A stretch of DNA of 64,000 bases, from positions 1,054,001-1,118,000 of the forward strand of contig NZ_AP024412.1 in assembly GCF_016865445.1 (NCBI RefSeq), given 5' to 3'. Under the pieces are notes generated by a model, which was not told the origin of the DNA, searched no databases, and worked only from the letters and a program-made list of their open reading frames with translations. How positions within the stretch are numbered: position 1 is the stretch's first letter; each line of letters opens with the position of its first letter. The DNA is from Mariniplasma anaerobium. GTDB taxonomy: Bacteria > Bacillota_I > Bacilli_A > Acholeplasmatales > Acholeplasmataceae. A program made the translations under genes and the position numbers. Below are positions 51,975-60,950 of the stretch, one piece after another.

Positions 51975-52925
51975 CTAATATTGTCTTATTTCATCAGGAA
52001 TTAATTCAGTTTTTAATACTGCCTTCAACGTAAGAATACACTTCTCATAACTAACTTTTTTATATATAAATCCTAAAGTGACTTCGTTAAAGTCTGATTC
52101 AAATACTTGTTTATCAATGATTTCTTGTAATATTTCTTTAGGTTTTGAACCAGGTTTTGATGATGGATTGCGATCGGAAAAGTGTTGTCTATCAGACAAG
52201 ACTTCATCAGTTATATCTGCAACTACTTTTTTATCTAACAACCCACTGTTCCAAATCATGTGAATATCATAAATATGTCTTGAATACCTTTCATAAGTTC
52301 CTTCTAAATGATAGTCACACAAAGCGAACAACTTATCTATAAATGTTCTATCTATTGATTGAATACTCGTTTTAAATGTCTCTAAATTATACTTTTTGAT
52401 TAAATTCGGCCCTTCTTCTAGATCTAATAGGTGTTTCGTTATATAGTTACTAACATTTTTCTTTATACAAGGGTACGGTTTATAAACTGATATTGTTTCG
52501 ATTTTAATATGCGGTATCATCTCAGGTGTAGATTCAAATAATCTTTCAAATTCAATTTCATAATGATTAAAATCTCTATCCGATTGAACCTCATCAGGAT
52601 TTAGAAATTTCATTCCAAGTTTATCAATAGTAGCGATAATATTGTCTTTCAATCTTTTTCTTAAACCTCGACCTGCTTTAGCATTTGGAAAATTAATCGT
52701 TAAATCAATATCTTCTGAAAATCTATCAATCACATTATAGCATTTTGATAATGATGTCCCGCCTTTAAATACAATGTCCACATTGTTTTCAAGTTTAGAT
52801 AACTCTTTTAAGAATAATGATACATAATAATCTTTTTCTATTTGATGATTTTGAAGTCCTGGTGTATTTGATGCAGTAGCAATTATAAGTTCTCTAAAAT
52901 CCGCTTTATTTGTGTGTAAATGCAT
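51975..52925 (-). CDS. AbiEii/AbiGii nucleotidyltransferase toxin
   Basis: 316 residues from the ATG at 52925, chosen for its GGGAGG at 5-base spacing (an ATG at 52976 has none). IVFKGGTSLSKCYNVIDRFS with EDIDLTINF is the nucleotidyltransferase core (GGTS..., D-I-D). AbiEii-type enzymes act on tRNA or other RNA when the AbiEi partner is lost. It overlaps the partner gene by 20 bases. Type IV toxin-antitoxin and abortive infection role known for the family. Confidence 0.88.
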   Translation of the reverse strand: MHLHTNKADFRELIIATASNTPGLQNHQIEKDYYVSLFLKELSKLENNVDIVFKGGTSLSKCYNVIDRFSEDIDLTINFPNAKAGRGLRKRLKDNIIATIDKLGMKFLNPDEVQSDRDFNHYEIEFERLFESTPEMIPHIKIETISVYKPYPCIKKNVSNYITKHLLDLEEGPNLIKKYNLETFKTSIQSIDRTFIDKLFALCDYHLEGTYERYSRHIYDIHMIWNSGLLDKKVVADITDEVLSDRQHFSDRNPSSKPGSKPKEILQEIIDKQVFESDFNEVTLGFIYKKVSYEKCILTLKAVLKTELIPDEIRQY

Positions 52926-53568
52926 GAGTCCCTCCCAATTTGTAAAACTGTATTTGTGCATCCTTTGGATATTCATCTACAATATTTTCAATCTCTTCAT
53001 TTGATAAGTTTAACTCATTTAGATAATTGCCAATAATCTCTTTTGAATCACTGAGTGAATATTCACTGAATTTCTTAAAATTGATTAATAGATCTAAAAC
53101 TTGAAGCAGCTTATAATTATGGCTTGTAACTTTAACCCTTGCTTGATTAATAACCACTCTAATGTTTTTCACCATAATTGTTCTTTTCTTCTTTGATACC
53201 TTATTAGAATATATAACTAAATCACTAGATGTTTGTGTAGTTAATCTTAATGCATTTGCCATATAAAATCCGCTTCTATATCCAATTATATCGTTATCTT
53301 CGTTCTTAATATACTTTCTATTTACAGCGTCTTCTGAATTCAGTACAGCCGTCTTTAAAAGTCTATTTGGATTTGGCAATCCATATACACCATTTTTAGA
53401 TTTTACCAATTTTTCTTGTTCGTGTAATCTTCTAATTGATTCTCTAATTGTACCCTGATTAACATCAGGAAAAGTATCATATACTTCTTTTAAAAGAAAT
53501 GGTTCACTAAATTCATATTTTTTTTCAATATGATCATATAATTGATCAATTATTTTCTTCTTTTTCAT
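52906..53568 (-). CDS. AbiEi-like antitoxin partner
   Basis: 220 residues, SD GGAGGT. Winged-helix N-terminus (FLLKEVYDTFPDVNQGTIRE, RLHEQEKLVKSKNGVYGL) followed by an AbiEi-like body (GYRSGFYMANALRLTTQTSS, VYSNKVSKKKRTI-like). Represses the operon and neutralises AbiEii in known systems. It has the expected order and overlap. Confidence 0.75.
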   Translation of the reverse strand: MKKKKIIDQLYDHIEKKYEFSEPFLLKEVYDTFPDVNQGTIRESIRRLHEQEKLVKSKNGVYGLPNPNRLLKTAVLNSEDAVNRKYIKNEDNDIIGYRSGFYMANALRLTTQTSSDLVIYSNKVSKKKRTIMVKNIRVVINQARVKVTSHNYKLLQVLDLLINFKKFSEYSLSDSKEIIGNYLNELNLSNEEIENIVDEYPKDAQIQFYKLGGTHAFTHK

Positions 53569-53663
53569 GATACCTCCTTCACTACAGCATCATTATATCA
53601 CAAACGTTTTATTTTGTGACATTTTTTCTTATATTAAAAGAATTTTTGTCACATAAGATAGAA

Positions 53664-55229
53664 TTATTTTTCATAGGTTTTATGACAATGTGGACAAATA
53701 ATTTCACCCTTATGATTGATCTTAGTAATATTTCTAAAATACATCAACGATTCGACTTGCTTCTGATAATACCAGTAATCCTCATCCTTAAAATCAACTT
53801 TATGGATCGAATGTGTTTTTAATTGTGAGTTATCTGTATAGAAAAAAGTTTTCTTCGTTTCTTCACATTTACCTTCATGTATTTCAGTCATACATGTATT
53901 ACATTGATAAAAATCTTTATATTTATCCTTGTGAAGCTTTCCTCCACAGAAAGGACACACTTCTCTTAAGGTATCTGAATAAATCATACCTTTAAGTATG
54001 ATTTGTTGTATCCGTCTAAATGAATCAATATCTTGCATATTGATATAGACATCATGTCTTTCCAAATAATTTTCATCAAATGGATTTAATACAACCACTT
54101 CATTAAGGTCATAAATCTTCTTATAATTATTAAGTGTCTTACTATTATAGACATTAGTTGTTAACATGATTCGATAAGATTTATCTTTTGTGAAATACAT
54201 CAATATTTCTTTTTTGTTGTTATTAAAGATATCCAATTTCCAATCTTTAAACTCAAAGCTGATATCAAGTGAACTCATATTAATTTTATGTAGTGGATCA
54301 ACTTCAAAATTAAAATGTCCAGTAGCAAATACAGTTAAGATTCTTACATAAGTCAAATAGTTATTGATCATTAAATCAAAATCAACTTCTTCTTTTTTAT
54401 CTTCTAGCTTATATTGATTACTTAATAACAGCTTATATGTCTTATACACCATACGATAATCTTTTTGCATCAAAAAGATGTTAGTCTTTTTAAGGGTTAA
54501 CTTTTTATTTCTATTTTTATTCTTTTTATATATAGGTTTACCTAATCTTGGATTGATTGCTTTGCTGATGAGTGATAATTGATGCAGCATCTCTTTAGAC
54601 AAGTTAAAATATTGATTAAAATCTCTAATATATCCTGTATGTAATTTTCCTAAAGCAAGGAAATAGTTAACATGATTTCCTTTTTCCAGTAAATTAAATT
54701 TCATAGAATTACTAGCATATAATAAATTATTTAATGTACGTCTATTTTTTCTAATCATTAAAAGGATATCATCTATATAGTTACAAAAAATTACATTTTC
54801 ATAAATGCCATATTCATCTTCATAGATTCTTGTCAGTAGTTTTCTAGGCTTTACACCCCTTCTAGTAATATTAGACACATATTGGCCATGGTTGGCCAAA
54901 TGCAACAATGTGTTTTGATTAATCACACGTGCATTTTCTACAGGTAATACCTCTTCACTATCTTTTAAAATAATAATTGGTTTATTAAATATTCTCTTGA
55001 TTGCAGGTGTTGATCTTTTGACATGATGAATCATACTATCTAACTTTTCAAAATCAAAGTCAGGATCAATTGAAAATAAGATCATATCATGAACAACATA
55101 GTAATCAAATTCAATATAGGTTACAGTTGGATGCTTTTTTTGAAAATCTTGAACGTTTTCTAGCATTGAAGATAAGCGATTATACTCCTCTATCTTTACT
55201 TGATCTGTTTTTTTAGTCATCTTACTCAT
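53664..55229 (-). CDS. McrC/DUF2357-like partner with zinc ribbons
   Basis: About 521 residues from the ATG at 55229 (overlapping the preceding stop; a GTG at 55256 is possible). The central YEDEYGIYENVIFCNYIDDI resembles the DUF2357/McrC helix motif around E-Y/EN. The C-terminus carries two zinc ribbons: CPFCGGKL...CNTC and CPHCHKTY. A PD-D/ExK nuclease site is not obvious (DISFEF and DWKLDIF are candidates), so cleavage activity is uncertain. Partner of the McrB-like gene. Confidence 0.65.
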   Translation of the reverse strand: MSKMTKKTDQVKIEEYNRLSSMLENVQDFQKKHPTVTYIEFDYYVVHDMILFSIDPDFDFEKLDSMIHHVKRSTPAIKRIFNKPIIILKDSEEVLPVENARVINQNTLLHLANHGQYVSNITRRGVKPRKLLTRIYEDEYGIYENVIFCNYIDDILLMIRKNRRTLNNLLYASNSMKFNLLEKGNHVNYFLALGKLHTGYIRDFNQYFNLSKEMLHQLSLISKAINPRLGKPIYKKNKNRNKKLTLKKTNIFLMQKDYRMVYKTYKLLLSNQYKLEDKKEEVDFDLMINNYLTYVRILTVFATGHFNFEVDPLHKINMSSLDISFEFKDWKLDIFNNNKKEILMYFTKDKSYRIMLTTNVYNSKTLNNYKKIYDLNEVVVLNPFDENYLERHDVYINMQDIDSFRRIQQIILKGMIYSDTLREVCPFCGGKLHKDKYKDFYQCNTCMTEIHEGKCEETKKTFFYTDNSQLKTHSIHKVDFKDEDYWYYQKQVESLMYFRNITKINHKGEIICPHCHKTYEK

Positions 55230-55884
55230 CATCAAGACGTTTAATAAATTCTGCACAAAGACTCAAATTCAATCTTTCAAATTCCATCTCAAGTTTTTCT
55301 TTATCATCAATGGTCTTCACTTCAAGTTTAGCAACCACTTTACTTAATAATATCTTTTCAATCGCTTCTGATTCAACATCTTCATTTGGAAAACACTCTT
55401 TATAGATATTAACAAAATCTTCAATTTGTTTTAATATACGATTACCAAACGAAATATTAAAAGGTGCTAGTAATATTTCAATACTCTTTATCAATTCACT
55501 ATTTTCAGCATCAAAGCTACCATTTTGTTTAGCTGTAACAAATAATTCATTGATAATTTCATAATCATAATATTGTTTAGATATAGGATCTGAAAAACTG
55601 CGCACTTTAGGTGCACGTTTTGTAAAGTTCATCGTGTGTGCACGATCATAGACTTTATCAGAGATAACAAATGTAGATTCATCACGATTGGCTGTACCTA
55701 TAAACCATACATTAGATGGAACTTTAAGTGTATGTCCATCGTTTAATGCAAGATATTCAACTTCTTCATCTTCTTCTTTTCTGTTAAGCTTCAGATTAAT
55801 CAATTTGATTTCTCTTTGACCTTCTTCATTTTCCATAAGCGATAGAAAATCAGAAAAATAATATTCAATTCTAGATAGATTCAT
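55222..55884 (-). CDS. McrB-like AAA+ ATPase, C-terminal part after a frameshift
   Basis: 220 residues as an ORF; its true reading frame continues upstream to about 55908, adding FTFILLDE, i.e. the Walker B that belongs to the previous ORF's AAA domain. VWFIGTANRDESTFV is sensor 1/the McrB GTxNRD motif, and DKVYDRAHTMNFTKRAP the arginine-finger side. It is not an independent gene. See the entry for the N-terminal part. Confidence 0.85.
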   Translation of the reverse strand: MNLSRIEYYFSDFLSLMENEEGQREIKLINLKLNRKEEDEEVEYLALNDGHTLKVPSNVWFIGTANRDESTFVISDKVYDRAHTMNFTKRAPKVRSFSDPISKQYYDYEIINELFVTAKQNGSFDAENSELIKSIEILLAPFNISFGNRILKQIEDFVNIYKECFPNEDVESEAIEKILLSKVVAKLEVKTIDDKEKLEMEFERLNLSLCAEFIKRLDDE

Positions 55885-55889
55885 CTCAT

Positions 55890-57884
55890 CTAGAAGGATA
55901 AAAGTAAATATTCTTGATTAAGCGCTGCTTTATATAAAGCTAGCGTAAATTTTTTAGGTGTGTATCTCATTGAAAACTCATTATAATAGCCTAACAACTC
56001 ATTTTTATCTTTCCAAGAAGATTCAACTTCTATGATTTCACAGTTGCCAAATACAGCTTCTGAAAATATCTTTGGTAGACTTGTTTTACCAGTTCCGCTC
56101 ATTCCTTGTAAAATCGATAATCTAGAAGATCCAAGGCCAGAAACAAAGGTTGCGATATCTTCTGGTGTATAAGATAAATGAAGTCTTGAATTTCTAGCAT
56201 ATTCTACAACGAAATTGACAAGTTCATTAAGACTAGCATCTTTTGTTTTTAATGTTTTACGCTGCTTTAAATCTTCCCTAAATTGTTCTACTTTAGCATC
56301 TAGTTCAGTAAATGAAGGACATGGATCAAATGCTTGATCAATTTCTTCATCATATGTTGCATTATTTGATTCTGTATTGTTAGATGCTAATCCATTAGCT
56401 TCTAATAGAGTTTCTTCATCTCTATCAAATGCTTTTCGTACAAACATTAAGATTAACACAGCAACAGCTGCAAATAATGCATATATAGCATCAGTACTTA
56501 TGACATAATCAAAATCAATGCCGTTTGGTAGACTAACTCCATAAAAGTTAACAATATCTAGTATAAGAACTTCATTGATTTCTTTTGCGATTTGGAAATA
56601 ATATCCTGATATAGAAACAATAAATATAAAGAAAACATTGACTCCTGTTGCAAATTTAACAATCGAGTTAAATCGTTTATATTTTGAAAGATAACTTGTT
56701 ACTGCTACAACTAGACAAAGTCCCACAGAGATAAGCATAACAACCAGTATAAACGCTATTAAACGATAGCCTGGGTCTAAACTCAAATAGTCTCTTAAAA
56801 TGTCAAAGCCAGTCAAATCAACGAAATTTGTAAATGAACCAAAAATGATATCAATTTTAACAATTGGTAGCAATAACATCAATACTGTTATCGCTGTCAA
56901 TAAGATGACATATAATAGTGGTTCTATTTTAGAATATTTTATTTCATGTCTTCCATTTGATAGTTGTTTTTGACTACCATTTTTCCCTATAAGAATAGCA
57001 TGTGCAAAAACAACGATAATCATCAAGAGCATTGGAATGAATGCTACTGTTTGAACAACGGTATTTAAAGAGATTGTTAAATAAATATCCATTGCTAAAC
57101 CAGTTAGAAAAAATATGACTGAAGCGCTAAAGGTTGTTGTAATTAATGTCTTTGATTTATTAATGAATTTTTCTTTATCAAAAAAGTAATGTGTAAGTGC
57201 ATCAGCAAAATACAGTAAAACACTTAAAAAGATTGCAAAATTGACAAGAAAACTTATGATAACTCTAATATTGGTTTCACCTGAAAACATCACGCGTATC
57301 ATTGTCGCATGATAATTAGGTCCGCTTTGAATTATTGAATATAGTGGAATAAAAAATGTCGTTAAGAATGCAAGAATAGAAACAATATCAATAATTAAAA
57401 TAATGATTGGAAATTTAGAATCATTGATTTCAATTTCTTTATCATCTTTTTTGTAATCAAGGACTCTTCTTCTAAATATAACTAAAACAAATATACCAAT
57501 TGTTAAAATGATATTAAAAATAATTAAAATGATCGCAAATATAGATAAATAATGATGTACTGTTTGAAAGATAATTAATGCGATTGAAAATCCAAGGTTA
57601 TATAAAATTGATAAAAGAATACCCCAATTATTCTTTCTAAATAAACTAAAGCCTGATAAGAGTATTGGGATAATTGATATATAAAATACTAACATCAAGA
57701 TGAAAGCATAGATAATTATATATCCTCCCGATGATATGTTACTCGCTAGCGAAAGTAAACTTTCGCCTTGATATATTAATTTTAAGTTTAGCGACATAAT
57801 CCATAAATTTATAAGAAATACAGTCAGTATTAAACTTAAGATTAATATGCTAAAAAACCATGATTTTTTAAACAAGTTCTTCAT
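55890..57884 (-). CDS. Membrane-fused McrB-like AAA+ ATPase, N-terminal part (frameshifted)
   Basis: 664 residues. About 12 predicted membrane helices fill residues 8-490 (e.g. KSWFFSILILSLILTVFL and TDAIYALFAAVAVLILMF), an acidic linker follows, then AAA+ McrB: SILQGMSGTGKTSLP (Walker A about 594-602) and LLGYYNEFSMRYTPKKF. Stop at 55890 right before Walker B. One extra T in the three-T run at 55906-55908 would restore NQEYFTFILLDEMNLSR across both ORFs (about 890 residues). Either an inactivating indel, phase variation, or an assembly error. Confidence 0.85.
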   Translation of the reverse strand: MKNLFKKSWFFSILILSLILTVFLINLWIMSLNLKLIYQGESLLSLASNISSGGYIIIYAFILMLVFYISIIPILLSGFSLFRKNNWGILLSILYNLGFSIALIIFQTVHHYLSIFAIILIIFNIILTIGIFVLVIFRRRVLDYKKDDKEIEINDSKFPIIILIIDIVSILAFLTTFFIPLYSIIQSGPNYHATMIRVMFSGETNIRVIISFLVNFAIFLSVLLYFADALTHYFFDKEKFINKSKTLITTTFSASVIFFLTGLAMDIYLTISLNTVVQTVAFIPMLLMIIVVFAHAILIGKNGSQKQLSNGRHEIKYSKIEPLLYVILLTAITVLMLLLPIVKIDIIFGSFTNFVDLTGFDILRDYLSLDPGYRLIAFILVVMLISVGLCLVVAVTSYLSKYKRFNSIVKFATGVNVFFIFIVSISGYYFQIAKEINEVLILDIVNFYGVSLPNGIDFDYVISTDAIYALFAAVAVLILMFVRKAFDRDEETLLEANGLASNNTESNNATYDEEIDQAFDPCPSFTELDAKVEQFREDLKQRKTLKTKDASLNELVNFVVEYARNSRLHLSYTPEDIATFVSGLGSSRLSILQGMSGTGKTSLPKIFSEAVFGNCEIIEVESSWKDKNELLGYYNEFSMRYTPKKFTLALYKAALNQEYLLLSF

Positions 57885-58302
57885 ATAAAATTATCTCCTT
57901 TTATATTGTTTCAATCTGCCCTTTTAAAATAATTAAATTAATAAAGAAATCATTTTTATTAGATTTTCTTTAGTATGATTATATCACATGTAAGACATGC
58001 ATAATATAAATCAAATTTTTAAATCAAAAATATATTTTGATAATTTACTTATTTAGGATGAAAATATAAAAAATGGTCTGCTATCTATGCGTATCCTTAA
58101 TACCAGATGTTAATATTTTTTTCCAATATATAGATTAATTATTATTTCTAAAAGGTTGTCTTTTAAATAAAAACATCTCCAATACTCATAATGATTACTT
58201 ATGTCATAGTATAGAAGATGATTATTGTATAATGATTTAGTTTTTTTAATAAAATTAAAATGTATAGTTAAATGTGTGTTATTTTGATATCTATAATCTT
58301 AT
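57885..58302. other. Non-coding gap with an imperfect inverted repeat
   Basis: No gene seen. It would contain the promoter of the McrBC-like operon. An imperfect inverted repeat of about 20 bp arms spans 58174-58220 (CATCTCCAATACT against AGTATAGAAGATG) without a T run. Nothing else recognisable. Confidence 0.4.
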
Positions 58303-58740
58303 TTAAACATATAAATCTTTAATGATTGCTTTCATATGATTATTTTTTTTAACTAATAAATCAACATTTAGACCTACTAAAAACAATCTAGTTTCTTTTG
58401 TTTTCATAATGGCTAATCCTTTGGTGTATTGAATATCATCAATAATATAAGTATAAGTCACTCTACCGCGATCTTTATAAAACCAAATCTTTGTGATTAC
58501 TCCAGTGACTTCAAGATTCATATCAAAATATGTTTTTAAGTTATGTAGTCTAATAAACATAAGACAAATTGCTAACGCTTCAACAGCCCCAAATATGATT
58601 AAACCATTTATATCATTTTTATAAATCAAGTATACAATAAACCCCAATGAAATCACAGAAATGATTGCGCATCCCAGTAATGCATAGTCATGCTTTAAAG
58701 CTCTTAATAGTTTAAAGTTTTTTACAGTTTTTATTTCCAT
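58303..58740 (-). CDS. Small membrane protein, DUF3592-like
   Basis: 145 residues. Two membrane helices (about 18-40 and 45-62) are followed by a soluble beta domain ITKIWFYKDRGRVTYTYIID, similar in layout to DUF3592-type proteins. No known function. Stands alone between the island and the decarboxylase operon, transcribed toward the island. Confidence 0.55.
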   Translation of the reverse strand: MEIKTVKNFKLLRALKHDYALLGCAIISVISLGFIVYLIYKNDINGLIIFGAVEALAICLMFIRLHNLKTYFDMNLEVTGVITKIWFYKDRGRVTYTYIIDDIQYTKGLAIMKTKETRLFLVGLNVDLLVKKNNHMKAIIKDLYV

Positions 58741-58917
58741 TTAGATATTCCCCTTTTGTGATTTTTCAAATATATTATAACATATTGATATTCAATGAAT
58801 TAAAACTTTTTATTTTATTGTTTTAATACTCGAAATAATACCCATCCTATGTTAAAATTGTTATGGAAGCCCTTTCAAATTCATTTTCAACTAAGAAATA
58901 CAAGGAGATGCACTTAT

Positions 58918-60318
58918 ATGGCATTAAAAATCGTTGAAACATCACTTCGTGACGGTCATCAATCATTAATGGCAACACGAATGACAACTAAAGATATCCT
59001 ATCCATCGTTCCAGAACTAGATAAAGCAGGATTTCATGCTCTAGAAGTATGGGGTGGTGCTACTTTTGATGCATGCCTTCGTTTTTTAGATGAAGATCCT
59101 TGGGAAAGACTTAGAGAGATTAAGAAACTTGCACCTAATACAAAACTTCAAATGTTATTTAGAGGACAAAATATTCTAGGATATCGTCATTATCCTGATG
59201 ATATCGTTGAAAAATTTGTGCAAAAGTCTATTGAAAATGGCATAGATATCATTCGTATCTTTGATGCATTAAACGATATTAGAAATCTAAAGTCAGCAGT
59301 CGATGCGACTAAAAAATATGGAGGCCATTGTCAAATCGCCTTATCTTATACCACTTCTCCTGTTCATACGATAGAATATTATGTAAAACTAGCAAAAGAA
59401 GTTGAAGAGATGGGTGCCGATTCCCTATGTATTAAAGATATGGCAGGCATACTTCTACCTGATGATGCATTTAAATTAATTACACAATTAAAGAAAAACA
59501 CTAAACTACCTATAAATCTTCATGGTCACGCCACTGCTGGCATCATGGAGGCAACCTACCTTAAAGCTATAGAAGCTGGTGTCGATATCATCGACACAGC
59601 CTTATCTCCTCTATCAGGTGGGACTTCACAGGTTTCAACCGAATCATTTTGCTACATCTTAAAAGATACTAAATACGATCCTAAATTAAATATTGATTTT
59701 TTAAATCAAGCAGCTGCAAAATTAACAGTCATTAAAGATCAAGCTATAAAAGATGGAACACTTAATCCTAAAGCTCTAACAGCTAATCCAAGTATCTTAG
59801 AATATCAAGTGCCTGGTGGTATGTTATCTAATCTGATGAGTCAGCTTAGAGAACAAAACCAAATGGATGATTATGAAAAAGTCTTAAAAGAAGTTCCTAT
59901 CATTAGAAAAGATCTTGGATATCCTCCACTTGTTACACCAATGAGTCAAATGATTGGTACACAAGCATTAATGAATGTGATGACTCAAAATCCTTATAAA
60001 ATCGTATCTAAAGAGATTAAAGAATATCTTCATGGTCTTTATGGAAAAGCTCCTGCAAAAGTTGATCCAATGCTTTTGACTAAGATTATCGGTGATGACA
60101 AAGTCATTACCCATAGACCAGCTGATGATCTAAAACCTGAATTTGAAAACTTAAAGAAAAAATATGGAGATTTTGCAAAATCTGATGAAGATTTATTATC
60201 AATTGCTTTATTTGGTAAAGTTGCAATTTCATTTCTAGAAAAGAAATATAAACAAACTCACGAACCTAGAAAAGAAGTTTACGCATTTAGCGTCACCATC
60301 GGAGGTGACGCATCATGA
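58918..60318 (+). CDS. oadA: Oxaloacetate/malonate-type decarboxylase carboxyltransferase (alpha) subunit
   Basis: 466 residues from the ATG at 58918 (AAGGAG upstream; an ATG-like start at 58849 gives an odd leader). TIM-barrel motifs: VETSLRDGHQS, RIFDALND, LCIKDMAG (carbamyl-Lys) and INLHGHATAG (metal His pair). It ends before a biotinyl domain, since the carrier is a separate gene. Transfers CO2 from oxaloacetate to biotin. Acts with the three following genes as a Na+-pumping complex. Confidence 0.93.
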   Translation: MALKIVETSLRDGHQSLMATRMTTKDILSIVPELDKAGFHALEVWGGATFDACLRFLDEDPWERLREIKKLAPNTKLQMLFRGQNILGYRHYPDDIVEKFVQKSIENGIDIIRIFDALNDIRNLKSAVDATKKYGGHCQIALSYTTSPVHTIEYYVKLAKEVEEMGADSLCIKDMAGILLPDDAFKLITQLKKNTKLPINLHGHATAGIMEATYLKAIEAGVDIIDTALSPLSGGTSQVSTESFCYILKDTKYDPKLNIDFLNQAAAKLTVIKDQAIKDGTLNPKALTANPSILEYQVPGGMLSNLMSQLREQNQMDDYEKVLKEVPIIRKDLGYPPLVTPMSQMIGTQALMNVMTQNPYKIVSKEIKEYLHGLYGKAPAKVDPMLLTKIIGDDKVITHRPADDLKPEFENLKKKYGDFAKSDEDLLSIALFGKVAISFLEKKYKQTHEPRKEVYAFSVTIGGDAS

Positions 60319-60605
60319 TTTTATTAAGTACCCTGCAAGAAGGTTTATTTGTATCACTATTTAGTATTGTTATTGTATTTGTTCTTCTTAGTTTGATAGC
60401 TCTAGCTATTCAATCTCTAAAATACACTCATAAAAAACCTAAAGTAATGCCTTTAAAAGCTCAAAAATACGTTAAACCTTTTGAATTATCAGATATTAAA
60501 GATGAAGATATGATGGTTGCTGCATTAGTTGCTTCCATTGACTATTTTGAAGAAATTAAAGAAGATGTACGTGTTGTCTCTGTTAAAGAGATAAGCCAAT
60601 CTTGA
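60315..60605 (+). CDS. Decarboxylase gamma-like small membrane subunit
   Basis: 96 residues with one N-terminal membrane helix (LFVSLFSIVIVFVLLSLIAL) and a charged tail; the C-terminus DEDMMVAALVASIDYFEEI is typical of OadG-like subunits, where it holds the complex together. Overlaps oadA by 4 bases. Confidence 0.85.
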   Translation: MILLSTLQEGLFVSLFSIVIVFVLLSLIALAIQSLKYTHKKPKVMPLKAQKYVKPFELSDIKDEDMMVAALVASIDYFEEIKEDVRVVSVKEISQS

Positions 60606-60618
60606 AAGGACAAAATTC

Positions 60619-60945
60619 ATGAAACTATATAAAATAAACGTCAATGGTAAATCATATGAAGTTGAAGTTGAAAGTATTACTGAACATCAATCAACTATTG
60701 AACATAAAGAAGTAACTCCAAAAAATGAATCTACTACAAAGGTTTTAGCCCCTGTGCAAGGTAAAATTACTTTACTCAATGTTAAAGTAGGCAGCATTGT
60801 TAAAAAAGGTGATGTCTTAATGGTATTAGAAGCTATGAAATTAGAAAATGATATCTTATGTCCAGTAGATGGATATGTAAGACAACTTTTAATCAAAGAA
60901 AACCAGAAAGTAGAACTTAATCAACTTATGTTGATTATTGGGTAA
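60619..60945 (+). CDS. Biotin carboxyl carrier protein
   Basis: 108 residues. Ala/Pro-type linker is short (about 28-42); the biotinyl domain has the canonical LEAMKLEND with acceptor Lys74. Carries CO2 from the alpha to the beta subunit. SD AAAGGA. Biotinylation would be by the ligase at the end of the operon. Confidence 0.95.
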   Translation: MKLYKINVNGKSYEVEVESITEHQSTIEHKEVTPKNESTTKVLAPVQGKITLLNVKVGSIVKKGDVLMVLEAMKLENDILCPVDGYVRQLLIKENQKVELNQLMLIIG

Positions 60946-60950
60946 AAGTT

